From assembly GCA_024349245.1 (NCBI GenBank), contig JALDNG010000389.1, forward strand, positions 119,871 to 183,870: DNA of 64,000 nt. The letters are read 5' to 3'. Positions 1 to 11,345 of the stretch are shown in pieces. The position numbers were made by a program, and so were the translations under genes. Source of the stretch: Neodontobutis hainanensis. Taxonomy: Eukaryota; Chordata; Actinopteri; Gobiiformes; Odontobutidae. The notes beneath the pieces were generated by a model. The model did not search any database, was not told the origin of the DNA, and saw only the letters and a program-made list of their open reading frames with translations. Within the stretch, counting starts at the first letter, position 1, and each line of letters opens with the position of its first letter.

Positions 1-334
1 CTCTGACTGACACGTCAGCTCAATACACGTCCATCCACGACCCTGGAGCTGGGGGCTGGCACAATGTAAACCTATAAAGCCTCATGTATTGTTTACACCT
101 TTAAGCAAAACCCTCCGTGTACCATTGCTACCGTGTGTTTGCTTCTCTTTGCAAAGATTAAACCTGTCTATTATTGTCAAATCCTATGCCGTCTCCATCG
201 TCTGCTCATTTAATCTGTAACCAAAAATTCTCTTAACAGCCAGATACCTGCTTTTTGATCAGGTAGACATTGCCCCATGACTTAAAAGAGACGTGCAGAT
301 TGTCTAGCTTTCAGTCTTAGATATAAACAGCTCA
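1..334. other. Intergenic or intronic DNA, nothing recognised
   Basis: I see no reading frame, repeat or RNA-like structure that can be supported in this stretch. It is ordinary mixed-composition DNA next to the tail of a LINE. Confidence 0.5.
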
Positions 335-3010
335 TTCAAATTCAAAATTCAAATTCAAATTCAAAGGGTTTATTGTCATATATACAGACAGAAAGCATGT
401 TTCCCTGTACAATGAGATTCTTACTTTGCCTTCCACAGTAAATGTCACACATGTATGTCACTAAGAAATAAGATAAATATATATAAAAATAATAAAAAGA
501 GCAATATATAATAAAAAGAGCAATATAAAGGGCAAAACAGTGAGGTAGTAAAGTGAGGTAGTGCAGTCCTGATAATGTAAAGTGAGGTAGTGCAGTCCTG
601 ATAGTGTACAGTGTGGTAGTGCAAAATGTAAACAGTTGATCATGTAATGTTGTGTTTTTTGTAGACTCCTATCCGCTGTTTAGGAGTCTTATAGCAGAGG
701 GAAAGAAAGAGTTCTTCAGTCTGGTAGTCCTGCATTTCACACTTCTGTACCTCCGTCCTGAGGGTAGAAGTGTGAACAGACCATGTTGGGGGTGGGAGGG
801 GTCATTGAGGATGGAGGCAGCTCTACTGTGGACTCTACGGTGGTAGATGCTCTGCAGAGAGGGCAGTGGAGTCCTGGAGATCTTCTGCGCAGTCTTTACC
901 ACTCTCTGCAGGCGTTTGCGGTCCTTGACAGAAGTGCTGCCGTACCACACATTGATGCAGTTGGTCAGGACACTCTCAATGGTGCAGCGGTAGAAGTTGC
1001 TGAGGATCTTCGGTGTCATGCCAAACTTACTCAGCCTCCTCAGAAAATACAGCCGCTGTTGAGCCTTCCTGACCAGCTGCGTGATGTGAGGTGTCCAGGT
1101 GAAGTCCTCATTGATGTGGACACCCAAGTATTTAAAGCTGCTCACCCTCTCCACTTCAAGCTCCCGGATGAACAGTGGCTGAGGCGTTCTCCTCTCCTTC
1201 CTCATGTCCACTATCATCTCCTTTGTCTTGTCTGTGTTGAGGGTGAGGTTGTTTTCTTCACACCATGACACCAGACTGGCCACCTCCCTCCTGTAGGCTG
1301 CCTCGTCACCGCCAGCGTCGTCCTATCACTGCGGTGTCATCTGCGAACTTCAGGATGATATTGTCATTGTGGGAGGCGACACAGTCGTAGGTGTACAGGG
1401 TGTAGAGAATGGGGCTAAACGCAGCCCTGTGGAGTGCCAATGTTTGTTATGACACTGGCTGAGGTCCTACTTCCAATCCTGACAGACTGAGGCCTGCCAG
1501 TCAGGATATCTAGGAGCCAGTCGCAGAGGGTGGGGTGCAGACCAAGTATGGACAGTTTGTGGGTGAGTTTGTGTGGGATGACCGTGTTGAAGGCGGAGCT
1601 GTAATCTATGAAAAGTATCCGTAGGTATGAGTCCTTGTTTTCCAGGTGAGAGAGGGAATAGTGGACTGCAGCAGCAATGGCATCCGAGGTGGACCTGTTG
1701 GGCCGGTAGGCATACTGCAGGGGGTCAATGGTGTCCGCAATGCTGCTCTGAATGTGGGCCAGCACCACTCTCTCAAAGCACTTCATAATGATTGGAGTGA
1801 GTGCCACTGGCCTGTAGTCATTCAGGCAGGTGGGTGGGTTCTTCTTGGGCAGGGGGATGATGGTCGTGTTCTTGAAACACGAGGGTACAATGTGCTGGCT
1901 GAGGGAGAGGTTGAAGATGGAGGTGAGAACATCAACCAGCTCGTTGGCACATGCTCTGAGGGCCCGCCCAGGAATGTTGTCTGGTCCTGCTGCTTTGCGG
2001 GGGTTGATCTTCCTCAGAGCTTTGTGTACCTGAGTTGTTGTGATGGTTGGTGGAGAGGAGGGGGGTTGGGTGATCCAGGTGTGTGTGAGGTCCCCTTCTG
2101 CAGTGTCGCTGGGGGCCTCAAAGCGGCGTAGAAATTGTTGAGGTCATCTAGTAGTCTGTCTGTTGAGCCGCTGATGTTGGTGGTGGTCCTGTAGTCTGTG
2201 ATGTGCTGCAGGCCTTGCCACATCCGCCCTGAATCAGCAGTAGAGTAGAAGCTGTCCAGCTTCTCTCTATACTGCCTCTTGGCCGCTGTGATGGCTTTTC
2301 TCAGTCCATACTTCGCAGCTTTGTACTCGTTCTCATTGCCTGATCTAAATGCAAGAGAGCGAGCACGCAGCATGTGACGACCTGACTGTTTATCCAGGGC
2401 TTCTGGTTGGGAAACTTCCTGATTCGTATGGTGGGCACGATGTTATCAACACAAGTGCTGATGTACCCACTCACATACTCAGCATAGTCCTGTGCACGCT
2501 GACGGAAGAGTCCTCCACGGTGGCTGCAGCTTTAAACACATCCCATTCTGTCAGCGCAAAACAGTCCTGCAGGGTGGTCTCGCTTTCCGGGTCAGAGTTT
2601 GATCTGTTTGGTGACAGGGTGTGCTTGTTTCAGTCTTTGTCTGTAAGCAGGGTACAGGAACAAAGAAATGTGGTCCGATTGTCCGAAGTGGGGCGGGATG
2701 CAGCCCTGTATGCACCACGTATGTTGCTGTAGACGTGGTCGAGGTGTTTTTATCACGGGTGGGAATGTCAACATGCTGGTGGTATTTAGGGAATACAGTC
2801 CGCAAACAACACTGGTTGAAGTCACCAGCAACAATAAAAACAGCATCAGGATGAGCCGTTTCTAGCGCGCTGATGGCGTCATGGAGTTTACCAAGTGCTG
2901 CCGCGGAGTTGGCACGCGGGGGGATGTAAACAGCGCCAAAAACACAGCAGTAAATTCCTCGGTAGATAATAGGGACGGCACTGCAGCAGTAAAAACTCCA
3001 CTCATAATTA
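335..3010 (-). mobile_element. Non-LTR retrotransposon (LINE), CR1/L2/Rex-like, 5'-truncated
   Basis: A minus-strand LINE remnant of about 2.7 kb. Its 3' end lies at the left, marked by a short tandem tail of ATTCAAA-type repeats (335-366) and a 3' UTR containing the fish-LINE motif TTTATTGTCATAT on the plus strand. Reading leftward from about 2950 it encodes the second half of an endonuclease domain, a linker, a reverse transcriptase and the C-terminal domain. The 5' part (start of the endonuclease and any ORF1) is absent, as expected for target-primed integration that stops early. The clade is called from protein style only (CR1, L2 and Rex types are hard to tell apart by eye). Confidence 0.85.
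669..2945 (-). pseudogene. LINE ORF2 (endonuclease / reverse transcriptase), frameshifted
   Basis: Pieces of one ORF2 lie in different minus frames. From about 2945 to 2551 the endonuclease part reads VYIPPRANSAAALGK and IVAGDFNQ, the metal-binding DFN region. A linker lies at 2373-2014. The reverse transcriptase core (1807-1415) includes LFIDYSSAFNTV, carrying the first catalytic Asp, and ends at GTPQGCV. After a frameshift the catalytic box reads FADDT near 1320-1350. The C-terminal part (1283-669) contains KYLGVHINEDFTW and ends LKNSFFPSAIRLLNSG, a common LINE carboxyl end. The enzyme would nick target DNA and copy its RNA in the nucleus; the frame breaks mean this copy cannot make a full protein. 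Confidence 0.85.
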
Positions 3011-3806
3011 ATACGTTTATAGTACTTTTAAGTGTGAGCAACAAACAGCATTAAATGTCTTCTAAATAGACACACAAATCAAATCCAAATCAATGTATCA
3101 GTTGATCAGATGATTTGGTTCAACATTTGGTGATTTGAATGGACTCAAATATATTTGGATTTAACTTGAACTTGTTTCATCAATTGAAGGTAACTCAAAT
3201 TTCAATTTCCAGTTAGGAAGTTCTTCTTCTACTTTGATGTGTTCATGTAATTTTATCTCAGAATGTTGGAACAATAAACAATAACAACAAGGACCAAAAT
3301 GCGCTCATGTTATATTTATTTGATTTTAATGTTATATTAAATAAGTTATTACAGTCAAACTAGCAATAATTAAGCTATTAGCAGCATTTCAAGAAAAGCC
3401 GGGCCTGTTTAAAAAAAGTTGTTAAGTTATGAATGTTCAAAACAGTTGGTATGATATATTCTTAAATGACTTATATAACTTAAATATCTTAAACGTTTCT
3501 GTTGATGATGTAAATAACCATGTTGACAACTCACCCAAAACTCGGACTAGTTTTTGGTGTCTTGAACTTGAAAACTGAGGATTTGAAAGTGCCTTGTACT
3601 AAAAAACTGGTGACTCGACTACAACCCTGCTGTTTATTAAAAACACCTTTCACTGTTTTTACTTTTTAATCTGTGAAAGTGCATACTTATATATGCATAT
3701 CGATAAAGAGTTTTAATCTGCAAATGGCAGATAAACTGAATTGAACTGAAGAAGTCACTTTTCCTTTTACAGCTCAGTCCTGAGGTAATTGTGTGCTTTT
3801 GTTTAG
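3011..3806. other. AT-rich non-coding DNA
   Basis: AT-rich sequence between the LINE and the first channel-like exon. It has no reading frame of note and no clear repeat. It is probably intron or upstream flank of the channel remnant; earlier channel domains (I and II) are not visible here. Confidence 0.5.
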
Positions 3807-4106
3807 GTTCCGTGTTGTCTGCAATCAGATCAATGCCTCTGTTAAGTTCGCCCACCTCATTCTTTTAGTCGTTGTTCTGAGCTGTATCACCTTGGCTTTG
3901 GAAAGACCCAGCATCTCTGGAAGCACGGTGAGACAAATGCATTCTCAAATACATCTATTTCCCTCAGAACCTGGAAAATATGAGATAGGTTCATATTAGA
4001 TATATTAGATAAAAAAACTGTATGTCTTTGTCTTTAGGAGCGACTTGTCCTGACTTATTGTGACTATGTCTTTACCGGCCTCTTTACACTAGAAATGGTT
4101 TTAAAG
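3807..4106 (+). pseudogene. Channel domain III S1-S2, two exons
   Basis: The first exon (3807-3927, after TTTAG, before GTGAGA) reads FRVVCNQINASVKFAHLILL followed by a hydrophobic S1 and ALERPSISGST. The second exon (4038-4106, 69 bp) reads ERLVLTYCDYVFTGLFTLEM then VLK. Joined, they match the S1-S2 segment of Cav3 domain III, where ERP...GSTER is characteristic. Both exons are open and have good splice borders, so this part has not decayed. Confidence 0.75.
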
Positions 4107-4181
4107 GTAAACAATATACAAGTATTTCTAAAAACATTTTGAGTTATTTTTGATTTGACTCTTACTGTTCTTTAACACCAG

Positions 4182-4747
4182 ATCATAGCCTTGGGTGTGG
4201 TGATTGGGAAAGACAGCTACTGCCATTCCCGAGAACGTCCTAGGACGGGGTGTTGGTGATAGTGTCTGCAGCTGATGTCATTCTCTCACTGAGTGATCCA
4301 CTGCACAATAATAGAAGAATCATGGGGATCCTCAAGGTTCTACGTTACGGGTTGGGTCAGTATGTCATAGATGTGAACAAGAGACAAGATTTAATTTTTC
4401 CATCAATAGACCGCTGTGTTTAACTCCACCATTTAATAACTGTTTCTCAATATTGCCAGGGTTTGCAAAAATAGTACAGTGGAGTATGTATATTTAGGAC
4501 GAAACATTCCCCAAAGTGATCATGACTTGTACTGCCCCTACTCCTCCTAAAGCAGCCAGGCTTTTCAGCGAGTGGCTCTTACATGGCACTTATACATGTT
4601 TTGTATGAATTTTTGTTCCAGGGTCCTCAAACACGCAACAAGATTGAAGCTGGCCATGGACGGTCTCCTAGCTTCAGTCAAACCAATTACTAACATTATT
4701 ATAATCAGTGCTGTTTTTTCTTTTTCTATGGAGTCCTTGGTGTGCAG
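4182..4747 (+). pseudogene. Channel domain III S3-S5, two frameshifted exons
   Basis: The exon at 4182-4350 starts IIALGVVIGKDSYCH, then needs two frame changes to continue through NVL and DGVLVIVSAADVILSLSDP to GILKVLRY (start of S4). The exon at 4622-4747 reads RLKLAMDGLLASVKPITNII, the S4-S5 linker and S5, then changes frame in a T-run before YGVLGVQ. The usual middle of S4 with its regularly spaced arginines is not present between the two exons. The T-run change could be a sequencing artefact; the break near 4230 is not a simple homopolymer change. Confidence 0.65.
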
Positions 4748-5336
4748 GTAAGATAATTCAACCACACATGAGGCTGAATCTGAATGTCTCAAATAGCTTA
4801 GAACACTTAGAACACACAGATGTTTGAGTTCTCACTTTAGTAAGGAAAGGAGCTAAGATAGGAGCTCCACTGCTTCTTTTAAACCTATGGATGTTCTGAA
4901 AGGTTAGGAGCTTACTGACTTTCCACAATCCACTGCACCACCAGCCCCAATCTTTTCTGAATACGACCAAAATTTAGTTTCGTGTTAAGAGTTTGTGATG
5001 AATTTAAAGTCACTCTGCATCAACTGAAAAAGACACTGCTCTAGAGCTACCACATCTTATGACTGACTTTTTCAGGATTAGGTGCTTGTTGTAGTCTTTT
5101 GTTAGGATGTGTAGTTTTATTATGTCAATGTGCGTCAATGTTCAACATTCCTGATGAGGTTAGTGGAATCAGATGTGTCAAAACCCCGCTGATGCTCCTT
5201 TCCTAACTTGACAAGGACACTCCTGACCTCTCACTGTTGACTTTAGGACGTTGTATTCAAAGGTTAAGGAACAGTATTTGAATTCAGCCAAAGTATTTAC
5301 CATATCACTGCAACCCTGTGTGCCTTGGTTGACTAG

Positions 5337-6093
5337 CTTTTAAGGAGCCTTTTACAATTGTGTGGACAAAGAATTCGGTATTGTCAGAAGCATCACCAAC
5401 AAGACCGAATGCCTGATGTCAAACCTAAGCTGGCAAAGAAGAACATTCAATTTCGACAACATTCTCCAGGTATAAACGAGAAGGCTGGAGATAGACTAAA
5501 CATATTAGTAGTAGTTGTTGAGTAGTTTTTGTTTTCTTCCAGGCCTTAATGTCACTGTTTGTGATGTACTCGAGAAGGACGGATGGGTGAATATCATGTA
5601 CGACGGCCTCGGCGCTGTCGGAGAAGACCTTCAGGTATTATCACTAAACAAAACGAGACTTAACACCAGAGGAGACCGAGTCCTCTCTGAAAAAGAAAAT
5701 CCTGTTATAAGGATTGGTGTAGAAAAATAAATATAACATAACAACACTTAAAGAAATCCATGACTCAATAAAACTGATAACTATCTTTATTGTTATTAAT
5801 AAATGTATTTTCTCACTGTATAAGTAACTTATACAAAACACAACCTTAAGCAGGAATAGTTAAAGTGGATTGGATCACGCTGATCCTTTGTGAATTTATC
5901 AGTTGTGTTTTGTTTTTCAGCCTGTGACAAACAACAAGACCTGGATGGCTCTGTACTTTCTATCGTTTATAATAATGAGCATCCTCCTGCTGGACATGTT
6001 CATCGACCATGGTCACATTCAACGAAGTCCAGCAAAAACAGAAAATCCAAAGAGGGGACCTCACACAGGCGAAAATGACCCTAACACGGAACG
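5337..6093 (+). pseudogene. Channel domain III pore and S6, three exons
   Basis: Exon 5337-5469 reads GAFYNCVDKEFGIVRSITNK and ends in FNFDN, the extracellular turret. Its opening has an in-frame TAA where the family has a Phe-Lys. Exon 5543-5634 reads KDGWVNIMYDGLGAVGEDLQ, the pore helix and filter, keeping the Asp that forms the domain III filter position. Exon 5921-6093 reads PVTNNKTWMALYFLSF and a hydrophobic S6, then a polar tail (GHIQRSPAKTENPKRG) that differs from the usual conserved cytoplasmic start after S6 in Cav3 channels. Confidence 0.75.
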
Positions 6094-6181
6094 GTTAGTC
6101 ACATCTAGGCCACTGAGCCCAGTATTGCAGTGTTTGATTGTGGTTGTTAGGCCTTTTGTTGGTTTATTTTTATTTTTACAG

Positions 6182-6707
6182 CGCTATATTACACCCGCTA
6201 CTCGCGAGTGCGGCGCTTGATCCACACATTGTGCACGAGCCTCATCCTGGAGCTGCTCATGTCAGGGGTGATCATTTTCAATGTCTTTATCATGATGTTG
6301 GAACATTACAATCAGACTCGGTAATGTCAACCCACTGCCTCAGGAACATCTCTAAACTATAAGGGCATATTGATTTATTTATTTTTGTTGTCTGCTTAGT
6401 ACATAGATAATCTCATGGATTACACTTTCTACGGTTTCTTTGCCATCCTCATCATTGACATTGTGCTCAAACCTGTGGCGTTTGGCGGACGGAGGTTTAT
6501 AAATAACAAGTAAGGCACATAAATAAGCGCAAGTCTGTTTTGTCAATAGTGTCTAATGTAATATGTGAACCTTTAGCTGGAATTGTCTGGACCTGCTGGT
6601 GCTGGCGATGTAATCTCTAATCGTACTCACTGTGCTGAACCTGGACGACAAACTTCCCATTAATCCCAGCCTCATCCGAACCTGCAAAGTGTTCACCCTT
6701 GCACAGA
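6182..6707 (+). pseudogene. Channel domain IV S1 to early S4, three exons
   Basis: Exon 6182-6320 reads YYTRYSRVRRLIHTLCTSLI and, later, MMLEHYNQTR, the linker and S1. Exon 6400-6509 reads YIDNLMDYTFYGFFAILIID then VLKPVAFGGRRF, which is S2. Exon 6577-6707 reads WNCLDLLVLAM, then an in-frame TAA at 6611, then SLIVLTVLNLDDKLPINPSL and IRTCKVFTLAQ, which is S3 to S4. In Cav3 channels this S4 has an arginine every third residue; here most are replaced, so the voltage sensor looks lost. The stop is not in a homopolymer. Confidence 0.7.
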
Positions 6708-6875
6708 GTAATACACACATGCAACTTTTATTCATTTCTAAAAATTCTCATAACTTTTGGTGCGTTAATGTGGTCCTCAGAATCTCGGGATGTGTTCACA
6801 TGATTTCAGCTCGTAAGGTCGGAATATATAGCATCGCAGGACTGATGTTTAGACATGTTCATGTGCATTTCTCAA

Positions 6876-7404
6876 ATACAGAAAGTATTCACAGCGCTTC
6901 ACTTTTTCTACATTTTGTTAAGTTACATCCTTATTTCAAAATGGATTCAATTTATTATTTGCCTCAAAATCCTACAAACTATAGCCCATGATGACAACAT
7001 GAAAGAAGGTTTGAATTCTTTGCAAATTTATTAAAAATGAAAAACAAAAAGCACATGTACATAATTATTTACAGCCAAAACTTTGTTTAAGCTTCGTTGG
7101 CCTAATTACAGCCTCAAGCCTTTTGAGTCTGATGCTATGAGCTGGGCACAACAATGTTTGGGCAGTTTCTCCCAGTCTTCTTTGCAGAACCTCTCAAGTT
7201 CCATCAGGTTGGATGGTTAGCGCCGGTGCACATCCATTTTCAGATTTCCGGAGGTGTTTAAGGCTGGCTCTGTCTGGATCACTGAAGGATAAGTTTGTAA
7301 AATTTTGAGGCAAACAATCAATTTAATCCATTTTGAAATAAGGCTGTAACATTACAAAATGTGGAAAAAGCAAAGCACTGTGAATACTTCACAGATGCAC
7401 TGTA
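6876..7404. mobile_element. Non-autonomous Tc1-like element with long inverted ends
   Basis: The left end (6876-6970, containing AGTATTCACAGCGCTTCAC) is repeated in inverted form at 7301-7404 (GTGAATACTTCACAGATGCA on plus). The inverted ends are about 95 bp and clearly diverged from each other. The core at 7080-7260 carries sequence typical of fish Tc1-like elements (CCATTTTCAGAT near 7237) but no usable transposase frame. It lies in the long intron of the channel remnant. Confidence 0.7.
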
Positions 7405-7600
7405 TTCCGAGTTCCCGAGGACCACATGAATGCAGCATTACTACAGGTCTATAAAATAGAGAGCGTTGTGTCAGGAAGGGCATCCTGGATAAAAATATAT
7501 GCCACTCTAAATATATGGATCCCTCCCCTGTGGCAACCCTGAAGGGAGCAGCTGACACCTACTATTGTGTTTTTAAAGAGCTCTAAAGAAGAGAGAACAC

Positions 7601-7907
7601 TAAAGCTGGGCACACACACAACTCATACTGTTTGAGTAGATCACGACGAGGAAAGCCAAAGATCACGATTAATGTGCTCACACACTGTACAACCGGATGG
7701 TTTGCTGCGACCGAGATTTCTGACATGTCAGAATTTCATCTGACCACCTATTTCTGGTTAGGAACTTGTTGGGAGGGGTTAATTGTAGGGCCCTGTACAC
7801 AGGACACCAAGGACGCACAACAGCCCAGAATTTGGCTCAAAATGATGGTATGACCAGATATGAGGTCAAATTCAGGTTGAAAATTGCACAGTGTATGCCT
7901 GGCTTTA
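7601..7907. mobile_element. MITE-like element with short inverted ends
   Basis: The stretch starts TAAAGCTGGGCACACAC and ends GTGTATGCCTGGCTTTA, near-perfect inverted termini of about 17 bp around a 300-bp non-coding core. This is the shape of a miniature inverted-repeat transposable element. I cannot assign the superfamily with confidence. Confidence 0.5.
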
Positions 7908-8111
7908 GGAAACTCATGTAACAGGCCCAGGTCAATGCAACAGTCTCAAAAATGTTAACATGCATGCAACAAAAACATGCTACTTTGTATTTCCCCACAA
8001 GGATAATAAAGGAATAATAAAATAAAAATCAATTTGTTAATGGTGGGAAACATTGATTTAGTTTAGTTTGCAAACAGAAACCTTAGGAGTTGATTTTATT
8101 ATGTCATAAAC
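7908..8111. other. Intronic AT-rich DNA
   Basis: Nothing recognised apart from short AATAAA-like runs around 8005-8030. Confidence 0.4.
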
Positions 8112-8163
8112 AGGGACGGATTGGCAATCGAATACCGGAACAATCGAACGGCCGGTCCATTTC

Positions 8164-8222
8164 AGGCGAATCGGCCGGTGGTCAAATTTTTATTATTATT
8201 TTTATTATTATTATTTATTTTA
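8164..8222. repeat. TTA-rich simple repeat
   Basis: An imperfect (TTA)n run of about 50 bases inside the hAT-like element. Confidence 0.8.
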
Positions 8223-8479
8223 TATGATACGCTCGCATCGCCTGTGGCCGGCCGCTCAGCTGCAGCAGAACGCAGCTGTGTGTCTGTGTGTGTGTGTGTG
8301 TGTGTTTCAGACTGGGCCAAACCAATACTTCCAATCTTAAGGGGGGATACGAGCGGCCCCTCCCAACTTGGACTGATCCTCGTATTTCCTGATATCCGAT
8401 TGGCTCAAAGGCGACGATCAAAGAAGTTTACTTTGTTAGGTTTGAGTTTGTGTGAATTCAACAGAGACAGACGGTAAAA

Positions 8480-8744
8480 ATGTCGAAACGAAGGAAAGAA
8501 GTGAAAGAAATGGGTGGGGCCGAAAAAATAAGAATGAAAAAGAAAAAATGTTGGCACAAGAGGCAGCTAAATGTGCCGAATTAGCGGACCTTTTCCGCAC
8601 TGAAAAGGGTGCTGACACAGGAGCGTCTTGAGGCATTCATGCTAATGTGCACAGAAAAAGAGATCCTAATGACTTTAGACAACGATGGAGTCATAGACAG
8701 AGTTGCAGAGTCGAGTAAACTTCTCCAAAGATTGCTGGTGATGT
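8480..8744 (+). pseudogene. hAT transposase, N- and C-terminal ends fused by deletion
   Basis: From ATG at 8480 the frame reads MSKRRKEVKEMGGAEKIRMK and continues to LAQEAAKCAELADLF, the basic, coiled amino end seen in hAT proteins. After a frame change the sequence from about 8602 reads VLTQERLEAFMLMCTEKEIL then DGVIDRVAESSKLLQRLL and a stop, which resembles the extreme carboxyl end of the same proteins. The zinc finger, RNase H-like catalytic core and most of the dimerisation region are missing. Confidence 0.6.
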
Positions 8745-8754
8745 GAGGTAGGAC

Positions 8755-8875
8755 AGTTTTAGGAGGAGCAACAGCAGCAGGAGAGAGGAGGAGGAGAAGA
8801 GAGGAATAGGAGCAGCAGCAGGAGAGAGGAAGAGAAGGAGCAGCAGGAGGAGAAGAGCAGAAACAGACAGGTAGA
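8755..8875 (+). repeat. GGAGGAGCAGCAG low-complexity tract
   Basis: Purine-rich AGGAGGAG / AGCAGC imperfect repeat. Its GA-rich style recalls the later 27-bp minisatellite, but there is no shared unit. Confidence 0.75.
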
Positions 8876-9196
8876 TGGGCAGTGTGCAGGGCTGGGTAGG
8901 CAATCATATTAGACATATCAATCAAAGCTTTATTAAGAACACGCACACAAAAATAGAAAAATACAGCACAATGTTACATATTTACATAAAGGATAAAATG
9001 CCAATAGTTCCACATTCTAGATAATAACCTGACTGAAGCACAGATTTAATTAGAAAATGTATTATTCTTTGTCATATTTATTACTCATGTTCTTCTCATG
9101 CATGTGTTATGTAGCTGTACAATCAGTAAGCAGAGGCAGGGTCCAGCAGAGGCAGGGTCCAGCACAGGGAAGCTGAGGCAGGGAGAGTTGAAAGTG

Positions 9197-9199
<3 letters not shown>

Positions 9200-9270
<71 letters not shown>

Positions 9271-9289
9271 TACATACATACATACACAC
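9200..9289. repeat. CA dinucleotide microsatellite with CATA extension
   Basis: An uninterrupted (CA)n run from about 9200 to 9265 followed by several ACAT units to 9285. A typical vertebrate microsatellite, probably variable in length between individuals. Confidence 0.95.
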
Positions 9290-9931
9290 AAAATCTCTAT
9301 TGTATGGGACTGCATTGTAGTTTTTGAGTATGAGTGGGTGTGAGTATTTGTAACTATTTTATCACTCCGACTGACTGTACACATGACATGCTGGTAGTTC
9401 AGTATACTGTGTGACTTATGTGTTTGAGATTAGGTTTTGGTTGTGTTCAGTGCAGTGGACTTGCTTATACAACCTGAGGAGGCAGGTGTTATCCTAAAGT
9501 TTCTTGAAGGTCTTCAGCGTAATCTGATTGTCTTTATACCATAAAAACACTATTAGAATGAAAATAACTGAAAAAATCCTGCTCGTGCACCAAGGGCACT
9601 CGCGTAAAAGGCCTCTCCGTCTTAAAGTCCCGGGCTGAATTTCAGTCCCAGTACGTCCCTGGTCATAAACACCTTACAACTAGAAAATGTGACCATTTAA
9701 GTGGCACACTAATGCAGCATGTCTTTTCAGTTCTGAAGGCTAAGAAGATCAAGGTGCTGATAAAAACTATCTGGAAGACTCTGTCACAGGTAATTCAGTT
9801 TTCATTTAAAACATCATATCAACATGAGCATTATTATCAGAAGACAAGAACTCACTGACAGTGAACTCTGAGATATTACCAGCCTTAGAACCATGCTCTT
9901 AAGAAATATTCATGTTGTAAAAATGTGTTCA

Positions 9932-10060
9932 AACTAGGGTTGGGAAAGTAAATGCTTTAATATCACGTTAACGCATAAACATCAACAATCATTTTATCTC
10001 GCATTAACGCAGTAGGTGTCATCCTGCGTCTCAATCGAGGAGAGCATTAGGGGCGGGGCT
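9932..10060. other. Possible DNA-transposon end (TTAACGC motifs)
   Basis: The sequence AGGGTTGGG is followed by repeated GTTAACGC / ATTAACGC words, a style seen at the ends of some fish hAT elements. No partner end or protein was found, so this is only a suggestion. It lies in the intron between the channel blocks at 9731 and 10510. Confidence 0.25.
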
Positions 10061-11143
10061 AAGACTGCTGCAGCGCTCAGAGGAACTGTTCTAGATTTCT
10101 CCAAACTCATTAAACATACCTAACATTCAATTAAAATCCACCGACGTTTTCTCCAGTCTCTCTCTGTCTGTGCATGTGCGCTCAGCCCAAGCCTCTCCTG
10201 AAACCCCTTATAAGGACCTTGAGTAAGGGCACCACCATAGAGCGATAAACCTCCACCCACCAAAGGCAACACATGCAACAGAAATGCAACATCCTTCCTA
10301 ATAACTCCACATTGTAAACCATTTTAGTGTTATTTTGGGATTTAGACTTTTAAAGAAAATAAACTTAGTAGACAAACACCAGGCTGGTCTAACAATCTGT
10401 AAATTAAATTACCTAACTTTAAATATTTACTAAACTAACCCGCAACAATAAAAAAACAAACATGAACAGAGAGCAGGAGGAAGGTTGTTAAGTGTCATTT
10501 TTCCTCCAGGTTGGAAATCTGTGCCTGCTTTTCGCCTTCTTTTTCTTCATGTATGCTGTGTTGACAGTGGAGCTGATTGGGAAACTTGGTCAGTCATAAA
10601 CACAAGCACAGTACATATATTATTATAAACATATTGTGTTTGTCGTATGTATTTAAAACATTGTTAATATAATGTGTATATTGTTTATATTATTATCATA
10701 TATTGATTGTTATATCGATCTTTCTCGTGACTAGAGTGTACTCCAGAGTATCCATGTGTTGGCTTGAGTCTCTACTGCCACTTTCAAAACTTTGGCAGTG
10801 CCCTCCTGACGCCTACATACTGTGCACAGGAGACAACTGGAGCGGCATTTTGATGGTAGACAAACTCAAGAACAAGCCCAGAACCACAACACAAATAAAA
10901 ATTCTAGCACACAATTATAGCTTTGCCTGTGCACTGGCTCTAAAACATGTATTCCTAACGACTGTTATTGCTCCATCAATGTACATAGTGCAGCTGTAAA
11001 CATTTATAGCAGTTATTCCTGTGGGGAAATTTCTTATCTGCATTCTCCACCAGGGGGCATCCAGCATGTTTTTGATGTTAGTGGGGCTTTGGTGAGTACC
11101 CAAAGAAAACCCACCCGAGCAAGTGGATGTTTTTAGAAAATAA

Positions 11144-11345
11144 GTGGGGCTCAGTGGCTCAGTGGTAGAGCGCTTGTCCCTGGTGGTTCGATTCCCGCCC
11201 TCCTCACAGTTCATACTGTCGATGTGTCCTTGGGCAAGACACTCCTTGATTCCAGTGGTGTTCAGGCTGTAACACTGGTGAATTGAAGCTTAATGTAAGT
11301 CGCTTTGAATAAAAGCATCAGCTAAATGAATAAATGTAAACGTAA
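11144..11345 (+). mobile_element. tRNA-derived SINE, copy 1
   Basis: The head resembles a tRNA gene: an A-box-like GGCTCAGTGGTAGAGC and a B-box-like GGTTCGATTCC. It is followed by a SINE body with TGTCCTTGGGCAAGACAC and the tail GCTAAATGAATAAATGTAAA. The head and tail match the element at 23816-24027. The RNA polymerase III promoter boxes look partly preserved. It is intronic in the channel remnant. Confidence 0.85.

Larger units (their letters stand above)
8112..8745 (+). mobile_element. Internally deleted hAT-like DNA transposon
   Basis: It begins CAGGGACGGATTGGCAATCG, which resembles the terminal inverted repeat of a common fish hAT family. A reading frame for the first part of the transposase begins at 8480 and its last part ends at 8744, with the large catalytic centre missing. 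I do not see the matching right-hand terminal repeat; the sequence after 8745 runs into GA/AGC-rich low-complexity DNA. It is therefore a non-mobile derivative. Confidence 0.6.

Noticed and set aside
783..1268. 161-codon plus-strand frame overlapping the first LINE
   Set aside because: It is the antisense shadow of the LINE reverse transcriptase frame at 669-1283.
9085..9384. Cys/Val-repeat frame over the CA microsatellite
   Set aside because: A translation of a dinucleotide repeat (CVCVCV on one strand, HTHTHT on the other).
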